Source: Haloarcula litorea (GTDB lineage: Archaea; Halobacteriota; Halobacteria; Halobacteriales; Haloarculaceae). From it: DNA of 64,000 nucleotides. The stretch covers positions 372,001 to 436,000 of the forward strand of contig NZ_CP119779.1 in the NCBI RefSeq assembly GCF_029338195.1, written 5' to 3'. Made by a program: the position numbers and the translations under genes. Shown here piece after piece: positions 15,835 through 24,115 of this stretch. The notes under the pieces were generated by a model. That model was not told where the DNA came from. It was given only the letters and a program-made list of their open reading frames with translations, and did no database searches. Every line of letters starts with the position of its first letter. The first letter of the stretch is position 1.

Positions 15835-16248
15835 ATGGTGTTTCTCGTTCCGTTCGATGGTTCGCCGCTCGCGGAGACCGCACTCGACCGCGCGGTCACC
15901 TACGCCGAGGCGCTGGACGCCGACGTCGTCGCCGTCGCCCTGGTTCCGACCGGCGACGACTACGCCCAGCGACGCCGCCGGGTCGACCCCCACGAGGACT
16001 TCGCCGCCGAGACGGCCGCCAGCGACCTCCGGCGGAAGATCGAGGAGGCGACCGACGACGCCGAGCGCCACTACGAGGACTCGAGCGCCCACGCCGCCGA
16101 GCTCACCGCGGCCGTCCGTCGCGTCGCCCGCGACGTGGACGCCACCTGCGTCTTCCTGGGTAGCACGGAGATCGAAGAGGTGACGATCAGCGTCTCGGAC
16201 CTCGACGACGCCGACGCCTACGACGTCCACGTCGTCCGGCGGAGCTGA
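15835..16248 (+). CDS. Universal stress protein family (UspA)
   Basis: The 137-residue single Usp domain begins MVFLVPFDGSPLAETALDRA, the usual first strand with the Asp-Gly-Ser loop. It then has ADVVAVALVPTGDDY and a late CVFLGSTEIEEV, where ATP-binding members have a G-x2-G-x9-G-[ST] motif. That motif is not clear here, so this is probably the non-ATP-binding type. The middle is unusually charged (RRRRVDPHEDF, DDAERHYEDSSAH). It has its own promoter, TTTGATAAGG about 27 bp upstream of the ATG, and larC follows after 34 bp. Confidence 0.85.
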   Translation: MVFLVPFDGSPLAETALDRAVTYAEALDADVVAVALVPTGDDYAQRRRRVDPHEDFAAETAASDLRRKIEEATDDAERHYEDSSAHAAELTAAVRRVARDVDATCVFLGSTEIEEVTISVSDLDDADAYDVHVVRRS

Positions 16249-16282
16249 CAGCCTTTTAGTGGGCGGGCGCGACGGTCCGGGT

Positions 16283-17545
16283 ATGCGAACGCTCGCCTTC
16301 GACGGCCGGATGGGGGCGGCCGGTGACATGGTGCTCGGTGCCCTCCTGGCCGCGGGTGCCGACCGCGACGCCCTCGCTCCGGTCGAGGACGCGCTCGACG
16401 TCGAGTACGCCGTCGCCTCGGTCGACCGGAGCGGGATCGACGCGACGCGGGTCGAGGTCCTGCTGACCGACGACCACGGGGCCGGTAGCGACGGTGACGA
16501 CGGCCACAGCCACGACCACGGTCACGACAACGGGGCCCACACACGCGCCGAGGGCCACGGTCCCCACCGCTCGTACGCCGAGGTCGTCGACATCGTCGAG
16601 GGGATGGGTCTCCCCGAGCCAGTCGAGGACGACGCCCTCGCGATCTTCGAGCTGCTGGGCGAGGCGGAGGCAGCCGTCCACGGCACCGACCTGGACGACA
16701 CCCACTTCCACGAGGTCGGTGCCGACGACGCCATCGCCGACGTGGTCGGGGCGGCGCTGCTGCTTGCCGACCTCGGCGTCGAACGGGTCGTGACGACGCC
16801 GCTGTCGGCCGGCGGCGGCACCGTCGAGATGAGCCACGGGACCTACCCCGTCCCGACCCCCGCCGTCGTGGAACTCGCCGAGCGGGCCGACTGGGCGCTG
16901 GCGGGCGGTCCGGTCGACGCCGAACTGCTGACGCCGACCGGGGCCGCCGTCCTCGCCCACGTCGCCGAGGGCGTCGCCGACCTCCCGTCGATGACCGTCG
17001 ACGCCGCCGGCTACGGGGCCGGCGGCCGGGAGTTCGACGAGCGCCCGAACGTCCTCCGGGCCACCGTCGGCGAGACGGAGGGCCGCCTCCGGCGGGACGA
17101 CATCACCGTGCTGGAGACGAACCTCGACGACGCGAGCCCCGAACTGCTCGGGGACCTCCAGCGGTCCCTGAGCGCCGTCGGCGCACTCGACGTGTCGGTC
17201 CTCCCGACCACGATGAAGAAGTCCCGTCCCGGCCACCTCGTGAAGGTGATCTGCAAGCCCGAGGACGCCCAGCGGGTGGCCCGCCGGCTCGCCGAGGAGA
17301 CCGGGACGCTGGGCGTCCGGGAGCACGGGGCCGGCCACCGCTGGGTCGCCGACCGGGAGTTCGAGACGGTCGCGCTGTCGATCGACGGCGAGCAGTACGA
17401 GGTGGGCGTCAAGATCGCCAGCGACGCCGACGGGGACGTCTACGACGTGAGCGCGGAGTTCGACGACGCCGCCGCCGTCGCCGACGCGACGGGGCTGCCG
17501 GTCCGGGCAGTCATCCGGCGGGCCGAGCGGACGGTCCGGGACTAG
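16283..17545 (+). CDS. larC: LarC family nickel-insertion protein (pyridinium-3,5-bisthiocarboxylate mononucleotide Ni chelatase-like)
   Basis: The 420-residue protein belongs to LarC (former DUF111), the CTP-dependent enzyme that inserts nickel into the NPN cofactor of lactate racemase and related enzymes. LAFDGRMGAAGDMVLGALLA begins the protein. THFHEVGADDAIADVVGAA is the conserved metal-site region, and the C-terminal half has ETNLDDASPELLGDL and KKSRPGHLVKVICK. A histidine-rich insert near residues 75-95 (HSHDHGHDNGAH) probably binds nickel. No larA, larB or larE is in the window. The ATG at 16283 is chosen because CCTTTTAGTG lies about 27 bp upstream. Confidence 0.92.
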   Translation: MRTLAFDGRMGAAGDMVLGALLAAGADRDALAPVEDALDVEYAVASVDRSGIDATRVEVLLTDDHGAGSDGDDGHSHDHGHDNGAHTRAEGHGPHRSYAEVVDIVEGMGLPEPVEDDALAIFELLGEAEAAVHGTDLDDTHFHEVGADDAIADVVGAALLLADLGVERVVTTPLSAGGGTVEMSHGTYPVPTPAVVELAERADWALAGGPVDAELLTPTGAAVLAHVAEGVADLPSMTVDAAGYGAGGREFDERPNVLRATVGETEGRLRRDDITVLETNLDDASPELLGDLQRSLSAVGALDVSVLPTTMKKSRPGHLVKVICKPEDAQRVARRLAEETGTLGVREHGAGHRWVADREFETVALSIDGEQYEVGVKIASDADGDVYDVSAEFDDAAAVADATGLPVRAVIRRAERTVRD

Positions 17546-18312
17546 GGCGTCCCGCCGTCGTCGCTCGTCTCCCCGTCCGGGTCCTCGCCGCGGTGGAGCG
17601 CGAGCGCCTCCTCGACTGTGAGTTCGCCGGTCGCGACCCGGCGGGCGAGCGCCTCGTCGATGGCCCGGTTCGCGTCGCTGGCCGCCCGGGAGCGGTCCTT
17701 GATCCGCTGGAGTTCGCCGGCGGTGGGCTCGACGTCCCGGCTGGCGATCGCCTCGCCCTCGATGCGGGCGATGTTGACCGCCGCCAGCACGTCGCCCATC
17801 CCGCGAGCGCCCGGCCCCAGCGAGGGGGTCGTCCCGGCCTCGTCGACCAGTTCGACGCGGGCGTCGTCGAGCTCCTCGATGATCCGCGCGCCGATCAACC
17901 GAGCGCCGTCGCCGACCCGGACGACGGGGTCGGGGGCGTCCGCGACCTCCCGCCGGACCACGTCGGCGGCCTCGCCGGCCCCGACCTGGAACGCGGCGAC
18001 GACCGTCTCGCCGTCCAGCACCGCGATCCCGGGTCGTTCGCCGGGGTCGACGCCGACGACGGTCCGGCCGGACTCGCCCCGCAGGGTCGCGGCGGCCGCC
18101 TCGACGGCCCGGCGCGGGCGCTCGGGGTCGGCCTGCACTACGTCGACGCCGTCGGGGACCTCGACGCGCTCGCCCGCCGCGACGACCGCCACGGCGGCGT
18201 CGTCGGGCCACGGGTCGTCGGGTTCGATGGTGGTGAAGGGCACGCCGCGGTCCCGGAGCTCCTGGACGACGCCGTGGTACACCTCGAAGTCCGCCGTGGC
18301 GACGACGATCAC
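17542..18312 (-). CDS. RuvC/RNase H-fold predicted nuclease of unknown role
   Basis: The 256-residue protein starts at GTG 18312. Residues 1-85 look like a small Rossmann-like domain. Residues 85-200 have a RuvC-type order: TVVGVDPGERPGIAVLDG (first strand with Asp), VELVDEAGT (acidic residue on a later strand) and RGMGDVLAAVNIARIEG (Asp near the start of a helix, like the DALA motif of RuvC). Such an arrangement suits metal-dependent cleavage of structured nucleic acid, but the substrate is unknown. A helical tail has KDRSRAASDANRAIDE. It overlaps the larC stop by 4 bp, convergent. Confidence 0.72.
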   Translation of the reverse strand: MIVVATADFEVYHGVVQELRDRGVPFTTIEPDDPWPDDAAVAVVAAGERVEVPDGVDVVQADPERPRRAVEAAAATLRGESGRTVVGVDPGERPGIAVLDGETVVAAFQVGAGEAADVVRREVADAPDPVVRVGDGARLIGARIIEELDDARVELVDEAGTTPSLGPGARGMGDVLAAVNIARIEGEAIASRDVEPTAGELQRIKDRSRAASDANRAIDEALARRVATGELTVEEALALHRGEDPDGETSDDGGTP

Positions 18313-18338
18313 TGCCCGGCCTTTCGTCGGGTGAGCAC

Positions 18339-18665
18339 TTACGCCTGCTGGGTGTCCGTGCCCGTCGCCCCGTCCCCGGCCGACGGCGCGGTGGCGTCGT
18401 GGACGACCTTCCGGACGATGGCCACGAGCCCGCCAAGCACCAGGAGCGCCCCGGCCAGCGCGAGGGCCGCGTCGACGACGGTGAGGACCGCGTCCAGCAG
18501 CATCGCCACCAGCGGCGCGATCGCCCTCGCCACGAGGTGGCGCAGCGGGACGGTCGCGAGGTCGACGTCGAGCAGGAGGGCACCGAGGACGACGACGGCG
18601 TACAGTCGGAGGAACGTCGGGTCGAGCGCGTACGACAGCAGTTCGCGCGGGTCGTCGGAGGGCAT
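18339..18665 (-). CDS. Small membrane protein of unknown function
   Basis: This 108-residue protein starts at the ATG at 18663-18665. Hydrophobic helices are at about residues 19-35 (FLRLYAVVVLGALLLD), 45-63 (LVARAIAPLVAMLLDAVLT) and 65-85 (DAALALAGALLVLGGLVAIV). A short charged tail, KVVHDATAPSAGDGATGTDT, follows. No family is recognised. The gene lies 26 bp upstream of the RuvC-fold gene on the same strand and may share its transcript. Confidence 0.65.
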   Translation of the reverse strand: MPSDDPRELLSYALDPTFLRLYAVVVLGALLLDVDLATVPLRHLVARAIAPLVAMLLDAVLTVVDAALALAGALLVLGGLVAIVRKVVHDATAPSAGDGATGTDTQQA

Positions 18666-18749
18666 ACCGATCCGGTCCGGTCGCTGTGGAAAAAGCGTGT
18701 CGGCCGCGCTCGCGATACGGTTTTGTGACCGCTGGGCGAACGCGCCCGT

Positions 18750-19574
18750 ATGGTCAAGCCCGCCACCGCCGCGGACGGCCGCTGGGACGCGGATCCGCTG
18801 CTCGGTCTCGTGGCCGGCTGCTACGTCGCCGCCGCCGTCGCGCCGCCGGTGGTCTTCGCCGGCGACGCGGGCCTCTCGCTCGCGGCCGGTGGCCTGTACG
18901 GCCTCCTGCTCGGGACGGTCCTGGCGGTCACCGCGGTCGTCTGGGTCGCCGTCGCGCGCGCCCGCTCGCTCGTCGTCCGCCTTGGCCGGTCGCGGGCGCG
19001 CTGGCTGCTGGCCGTCGCGCCCGTCGGCTACGCGCTGGGCGGGTTCGCCCTCCTCGGACAGACGGGGATAGCCGGCGTCCTCGCGTTCTTCGCGGGGCTC
19101 GGTGCGGCCCTCCTGGGGATCGCGCTCGCGGCGATGGCCCACACCCGGTACGTCGCCGCGACCGTCGACGAGGCGTCCGTCGAGTGGGACGGCCGCACCG
19201 GCTGGCCCGAGCGGGCGCGGCGGCGGTGGCGGCGGGGCGCGTGGGTCGTCATCGGCGTCACCGCCGTCGGGTTCGCCGTCGGGGTCCTGACCGATCGGTG
19301 GTGGCTCCGGGTGGCCGCCCAGGCCCTGTTCGCCGGCGGCGTCGGGTTCGCCCAGACCGGCCAGGAGCGCCGCTACGTGTGTACCGAGGCCGGCGTCGAA
19401 CAGCGGTTGCCCGTCGCCCGCCGGCTGTTCGGGTGGGCGACCTTCGACGGCTACACGCGGACCGACGAGGCGTTCGTCCTGCACCGGCCCTGGCGGACCG
19501 ACCTCCGGTTCGCCGTCGCCGATATCGACGACCCGGAGGTGCTCGCTGACGTGCTCCGCCGACACCTCGACTGA
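18750..19574 (+). CDS. Membrane protein with C-terminal PH-like domain
   Basis: The 274-residue protein has about six predicted hydrophobic helices in residues 18-205. A soluble C-terminal region of about 65 residues follows (RRYVCTEAGVEQRLPVARRL, TRTDEAFVLHRPWRTDLRF, DDPEVLADVLRRHL). It resembles the PH-like domain found at the end of many prokaryotic membrane proteins. An Arg-rich loop PERARRRWRRGAW is probably cytosolic. No function is known. TTTTGTGA lies about 28 bp before the ATG. Confidence 0.7.
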   Translation: MVKPATAADGRWDADPLLGLVAGCYVAAAVAPPVVFAGDAGLSLAAGGLYGLLLGTVLAVTAVVWVAVARARSLVVRLGRSRARWLLAVAPVGYALGGFALLGQTGIAGVLAFFAGLGAALLGIALAAMAHTRYVAATVDEASVEWDGRTGWPERARRRWRRGAWVVIGVTAVGFAVGVLTDRWWLRVAAQALFAGGVGFAQTGQERRYVCTEAGVEQRLPVARRLFGWATFDGYTRTDEAFVLHRPWRTDLRFAVADIDDPEVLADVLRRHLD

Positions 19575-19622
19575 GCGGGCGGAGTACGAGCGTTTTTATC
19601 GGAACACGCACAACGCTCGGCC

Positions 19623-20333
19623 GTGAGCGACCACGTCTCGACCGGCTGTGAGCCGCTCGACGAACTGCTGGGCGGCGGGCTCGAACGCGGGGCCGTCACG
19701 CAAGTGTACGGTCCGCCGGCGGCCGGCAAGACCAACGTGGCGCTCTCGGCGGCCGTCGAGGTCGCGGCCGCGGGCGACGCCGCGCTCTACGTCGACACCG
19801 AGGGGATCTCGGCCGACCGGATGGAACAGATCGCGAGCGGCCGGGCCGCGGGGACCGACCAGACCGTCGACGACCTCGCGGGCCGACTGATCGTCTCGGA
19901 GGCGCTTGACTACGACGAGCAGACCGAGGCGGTCCAGGACGCCGCCGAGTTCGCCGCCGAGGTGGAGTTGATCGTCTTAGACAGCGCGACGGGCTTCTAC
20001 CGACTCGAACGCAGCGACGGCGACGGCGGCGAGACCCTGCGGGACGTGGCCAACCAGATCACCCACCTGCTCTCGCTGGCCCGCAAACACGACCTCGCGG
20101 TGCTTTTCACCAACCAGGTGTTCACCGACCCCGACAGCGACCGCTCGACGGCGCTGGGCGGGCACACGCTGAACCACTGGTCGGGGGCCATCCTCCGGGT
20201 CGACCGCTTCCGGGGCGGCAACCGCCGGGCCACGCTGGAGAAACACCGCGCCAAGCCAGCCGGCGAGACGGTCCAGTTCCGCATCACCGACGAGGGGCTC
20301 GTCGGCGACGAGCAGCCCGAACCGCCGCGGTAG
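19623..20333 (+). CDS. radB: DNA repair and recombination protein RadB
   Basis: This 236-residue archaeal RecA-family paralogue of RadA modulates homologous recombination. Walker A is GPPAAGKTN (about residues 31-39), preceded by LDELLGGGLERGAVTQVYGP. Walker B is VELIVLDSATGFY, and LFTNQVF and GGHTLNHWSGAILRVDR are the L1/L2-equivalent regions. As expected for RadB it lacks the N-terminal helix-hairpin-helix domain of RadA. The GTG start is supported by TTTTTATC (19593-19600), 27 bp upstream. Confidence 0.95.
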   Translation: MSDHVSTGCEPLDELLGGGLERGAVTQVYGPPAAGKTNVALSAAVEVAAAGDAALYVDTEGISADRMEQIASGRAAGTDQTVDDLAGRLIVSEALDYDEQTEAVQDAAEFAAEVELIVLDSATGFYRLERSDGDGGETLRDVANQITHLLSLARKHDLAVLFTNQVFTDPDSDRSTALGGHTLNHWSGAILRVDRFRGGNRRATLEKHRAKPAGETVQFRITDEGLVGDEQPEPPR

Positions 20334-20387
20334 CCGGCGGCGAGTCCGGGCCGGCCGGCGGTCGCCCCTCCTCCGCCGACCAACCTG

Positions 20388-21701
20388 TCACTCCCCGTCG
20401 GCGATCCGGTCGGCACACTCGTAGCCCGCCACGATGCCGCCGTTGAGCGAGCGCTCGGGGTACTGCGCCCGGGAGGCCATCCCGGCGTAGTAGACGCCCG
20501 CGGCCACCTCGTCGGCGAGGTCGTAGGGGACGACCATGTCCAGGTAGCCCCGCTCGTAGACGGGTGCCGTCCGGGGGTTCCGCGCCGTCCGGACCCAGTT
20601 GACCGACTCGCGGTCGAAGTCGGGGAACAGGTCCTCGATGCCCGCGAGCCACGTCTCCCGGACCGCCTCGTCGTCCTGCTGCCAGACGTCCTCCTCGGGG
20701 GACTGGACGTAGCGGGCGACGTACAGCAGGTGTTCGCCGCCGTAGCGCTCGGGCGGGACGAAGTTCGTGTGCTCGATGAGCGCGCCGAAGGGGGCCTCGT
20801 CGGCGATGTTGAGCCAGTAGGTGTCGAGCAGCGACTCGTCCAGGCCGAGCACCGAGCAGACCGTCCCTTGAAAGTCGATGTCGCAGGCGTAGCCGGTCAG
20901 TGACTCGAGGACGTTCGGCATCGCCGCGACGACGACGCCGTCGACGTCGTGGGTCGTCGTCCCGGCGTCGGACTCGGCGGTCAGGCTCGTCACGGCCCCG
21001 TCGGCGAACTGCAGGTCGGTCACGCGCGTGCCCGTCTCGACGTTCCCCCGCCCCACCGCCGCGACCAGGGCGTCCAGCAGGCGGCCGAAGCCGCCGTCGA
21101 GGTAACCCAGGATCTCCCCGTTCAGGACGTCCCGCTCGCCGCGGAACTTCACGCGGCCCAGCAGCCACGCGGCGCTGACGTCGTCTTTCCGCTCGCCGAA
21201 CTTCGCGTCCAGCAGCGGCTCGAAGAAGTTGTCGTACACCCCGCGGGTCGTGTGCTCGACGACGAACTCCTCGATCGGGACGTCCTCGTAGTCCTCCAGG
21301 CGCTCGTAGGAGTCGAACGAGGGGACGCCGCCCCGCACGTCCACGTCCAGGACGAGCATCCCCAGCCGGAACTTGTCGTACAGCGAGAGGTGCGGGTAGG
21401 CAAGGATCTCCCAGGGAGTGTCCATCGGGTGGACGACGCCGTCGACGTAGTAGGCGTTCTCGCCGATCCGCCACTCGACGTCGTCGCCCAGGCCGAGTTC
21501 CTCGGCCAGTTCGACGATGGTCTCCTCGGACTTCGAGAGGTGGTGGTAGAACTTCTCGATGGGGTCGCCGGCCGTCTCGTAGACGGCGGCCAGGCCGCCG
21601 AGGTCGTCGCTCGCCTCGAACACACGGACCTCGTGGCCACGCTCCTGGAGGCGGTGGGCCGCCGCGAGTCCCGCGACCCCGCCGCCGACGACGCCGATCA
21701 T
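20388..21701 (-). CDS. FAD-dependent amine-oxidase/protoporphyrinogen-oxidase-like oxidoreductase
   Basis: The 437-residue protein has the N-terminal dinucleotide-binding motif MIGVVGGGVAGLAAAHRLQE, then FEASDDLGGLAA. A C-terminal FAD contact is visible at GVYYAGMASRAQYPERSLNG. The fold is that of flavin amine oxidases, phytoene desaturases and protoporphyrinogen oxidase. Similar proteins occur in polysaccharide and lipid-modification clusters, but the substrate cannot be read here. The middle has aromatic and acidic patches, FYHHLSKSEETIVELAEELG. The neighbouring histidine kinase gene ends 10 bp upstream of the ATG on the same strand. Confidence 0.8.
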   Translation of the reverse strand: MIGVVGGGVAGLAAAHRLQERGHEVRVFEASDDLGGLAAVYETAGDPIEKFYHHLSKSEETIVELAEELGLGDDVEWRIGENAYYVDGVVHPMDTPWEILAYPHLSLYDKFRLGMLVLDVDVRGGVPSFDSYERLEDYEDVPIEEFVVEHTTRGVYDNFFEPLLDAKFGERKDDVSAAWLLGRVKFRGERDVLNGEILGYLDGGFGRLLDALVAAVGRGNVETGTRVTDLQFADGAVTSLTAESDAGTTTHDVDGVVVAAMPNVLESLTGYACDIDFQGTVCSVLGLDESLLDTYWLNIADEAPFGALIEHTNFVPPERYGGEHLLYVARYVQSPEEDVWQQDDEAVRETWLAGIEDLFPDFDRESVNWVRTARNPRTAPVYERGYLDMVVPYDLADEVAAGVYYAGMASRAQYPERSLNGGIVAGYECADRIADGE

Positions 21702-21711
21702 ACCGCCAGTT

Positions 21712-23988
21712 TCAGTCGTCGGGGGAATTACCTTGCGCTTCGTCGGTTCGGCCGTCGGGGACGCCGTCGCCGGCGTCGGTCCCGGAACCGTCGACGGCGT
21801 CGGGAGCGTCCCCCGGGACGTCCCGACTCGGGTCGTCGTCGGCCAGCTTGAACTCCAGCACCGCCACGGTGCCCGTCGGGTCGTTGTCCTCCAACCAGAC
21901 GGTGCCGCCGTACAGTTCCATCATCACGGAGACGAAGTAGAGGCCGAACCCGTCGGCGGTCTGGTCGGCCGTCAGCGACCGCTCGAACACCGTCTCCTTC
22001 AGGTCGTCGCTGATCCCCGGCCCGTCGTCGGCGATCCGTACCTGGACGCGGTCGGCGATGCGCTCGGCGACGATCTCGACGTGTGGCTCCCCGTCGTTGT
22101 GGACGACCGCGTTCTCGGCGACGCTCAACAGCACCTCCTCGGTGAGGTTGTCGCCGAGCACGGGGGCGGCGTCCACGTGCAGCGTCACCGACGCGTCGCG
22201 GTACTGCCGGTCGACCGTCCCAGCCACCCGGTGGAGCGTCGCGCCGAGGTCGACCGCGTCGAGACGGCGCGACTCGCTGGCGGCGGCCGTCTGGTTGATT
22301 GCGCGGATGCTCTCGCTCATGTCGGTGAGCTTCCCGCACCAGTCCTCGATGCTGTCGACGTGGTGGGCCTCCCCCTCGGGGACGTGCTCCCGGAGGTGGG
22401 CCGCGCGGCCGCGGATGACCAGCATCGCGTTGCGCAGCGAGTGTCTGAGGACGCCGTTGAAGAACTCGATCTGCTCGTTCTGTCGCTGGACCGAGGCGCG
22501 GCTCTCCTGGAGCTGACGCTCGCGCGTGACCTGTTCGAGGGCCACCTCCGTCGTCCGGGCGAGGACCTCCGCGTACTGTTCGTCTTCGGGCGTGTAGGTG
22601 TCCGTCTCGGACCCGACCGCGAGGACGCCGTGGTCCCCGAGAGGGAGGACGAGGACCGTCTCCCACGGGCCGGCGTCGACGTCGTCGAGCGAGACGATCC
22701 GGCGGCGTCCACTCCGGTAGACCGTCCACAGGCTGTTCTCCTCGCCGGCCGTCGACCGCAGCGTCGAGGCGTCGAACTGCTCGCGTGCGGCGTCGCTGAC
22801 CGCGACCGGATCGAGTTCGTCCCCGTCCGCGAGGAAGACGCCGGCGACGTGCTGGTCGAGGACCCGGGTCGCGAAGTCGACTGTCAGGCGGCCGATCCGC
22901 TCGGCGCTCTCCGCACCGAGGAACTGCTGGGTCGCGGCCTGCAGGGCCTCCAGGCGGTCCTGTCGGCGGCGCTGTCCGGTCACGTCCCGCAGGATGACGA
23001 GCCGGCCCCGCTCGGTCCCGTGCTGGTCAGTGATCGTCCGGGTCTGTGGCTCGTAGTGGGTCAGCGTCGATCCGACGGTGAGCACCTCGCCGGCCTCGAC
23101 GTCCGCGAGCAGGTCCGGCGCGACCTCGGCGAGCGGTTCGTGGTCCAGCGCGTCGGCCGGTTCCCCCGTCCGCTCCGCGACGAGGTCGGCCGCCGCCGTG
23201 TTGTAGTCGATCACCGTCCCGTCGGGAGCCAACACGAGCATCGGGTCGGGGAGTTCGTCGACGAGGATGTCGCGGGCCAGCGGCGTCACGGCGAGGAAGT
23301 CGTAGCGGAACAGCGACACGCCGATGAGCACGCCGTTGGCCGCGAACGTCAGGGGCGCGACGTTGAGCCCCGGGTGCGGCGAGACCCCGAGCGTGAACAG
23401 GGCGTGTGCCGTCGCCGTGAGGACGCCGGAGACGAGCACGAGGAACGTCTGCTTGCGGTAGAGGTTCCGCGACCGGAGGAGGAACTCGCCGAGCAGGACG
23501 TAGCCGACGCCGACGAGCGCGTACGAGAGGACCGTCTGTCCGACGTAGTACGGACCCGTCACCGGGACGAACATCGTCATCCCGGACGCGGTCGCCCGGA
23601 CGACGCCGAGGTCGACGAGCCCGTGGGCGGCGTCGGTCGCCGCCAGCAGCGTGTACCCGTTGGAGACCACCAGCAGGCCGGCCAGTCGCGCCGGCGTGAG
23701 CCACGCCCGTCGGCCGGTGAACACGAGGGCGAACACCACCCACAGCGCGACCATCGAGCCCGAGGTGAGCCGCATCGACACGAAGACCGCCCGGGCCGTC
23801 GCCGGATCGGTCGTGACCACCCAGGCCGCCTCGAGGAGACACCAGCCGCTGGCGGCCACCAGCAGCCAGCCGAGCGGGCCCGCGCCCGGGACCGACCTGT
23901 TGTGCCACGCGGCCGCGGCGATGGCGAGGCTGACGAGGCCGGCGAACCCGCTCGCGATCGCGACAAGCGTCGCCGTCGTGAGACCCAT
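21712..23988 (-). CDS. Membrane sensor histidine kinase (7TM-PAS-GAF-HisKA-HATPase)
   Basis: The 758-residue kinase starts at the ATG at 23986-23988. Seven membrane helices fill residues 1-230, as in the N-terminal 7TM sensor module. A PAS domain follows (ELPDPMLVLAPDGTVIDYN, about 245-360), then a GAF-like domain (about 370-515). The phosphoacceptor His is in FFNGVLRHSLRNAMLV (about residue 545). The ATPase has N box SVAENAVVHNDG, G1 IADDGPGIS and G2 DGFGLYFVSVMMELYGG. The tail is Asp/Gly-rich. No response regulator is adjacent, so this is an orphan kinase; the signal is unknown. Confidence 0.9.
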   Translation of the reverse strand: MGLTTATLVAIASGFAGLVSLAIAAAAWHNRSVPGAGPLGWLLVAASGWCLLEAAWVVTTDPATARAVFVSMRLTSGSMVALWVVFALVFTGRRAWLTPARLAGLLVVSNGYTLLAATDAAHGLVDLGVVRATASGMTMFVPVTGPYYVGQTVLSYALVGVGYVLLGEFLLRSRNLYRKQTFLVLVSGVLTATAHALFTLGVSPHPGLNVAPLTFAANGVLIGVSLFRYDFLAVTPLARDILVDELPDPMLVLAPDGTVIDYNTAAADLVAERTGEPADALDHEPLAEVAPDLLADVEAGEVLTVGSTLTHYEPQTRTITDQHGTERGRLVILRDVTGQRRRQDRLEALQAATQQFLGAESAERIGRLTVDFATRVLDQHVAGVFLADGDELDPVAVSDAAREQFDASTLRSTAGEENSLWTVYRSGRRRIVSLDDVDAGPWETVLVLPLGDHGVLAVGSETDTYTPEDEQYAEVLARTTEVALEQVTRERQLQESRASVQRQNEQIEFFNGVLRHSLRNAMLVIRGRAAHLREHVPEGEAHHVDSIEDWCGKLTDMSESIRAINQTAAASESRRLDAVDLGATLHRVAGTVDRQYRDASVTLHVDAAPVLGDNLTEEVLLSVAENAVVHNDGEPHVEIVAERIADRVQVRIADDGPGISDDLKETVFERSLTADQTADGFGLYFVSVMMELYGGTVWLEDNDPTGTVAVLEFKLADDDPSRDVPGDAPDAVDGSGTDAGDGVPDGRTDEAQGNSPDD

Positions 23989-24042
23989 CGCTCCGTTCGA
24001 CCGGAAGGATGAGGAATATCCGTTTAGGTGTTTGGTCCAGTT

Positions 24043-24056
24043 TCTCACTCGTGAGA
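24043..24056. promoter_or_regulatory. Perfect palindrome in the kinase/thrB divergent intergenic region
   Basis: TCTCACTCGTGAGA is a perfect 14-bp inverted repeat (TCTCAC, 2-base spacer, GTGAGA). It lies between the divergent histidine kinase (start 23988) and thrB (start 24116), on the upstream side of both AT-rich promoter candidates (GGATATTCC on the minus strand near 24012-24020; CCTTTTTGCC at 24084-24093). It may be an activator site or shared operator. Confidence 0.4.
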
Positions 24057-24115
24057 CTCCGAGGGGCGACGGGCACTCCGCTACCTTTTTGCCCACACTG
24101 CTGAAATTCGCGGGT

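Noticed and set aside
23651-24115. Upstream in-frame extension of homoserine kinase
   Set aside because: It runs antisense through the kinase gene and its promoter. The ATG at 24116 matches the family start and follows a TATA-like element.
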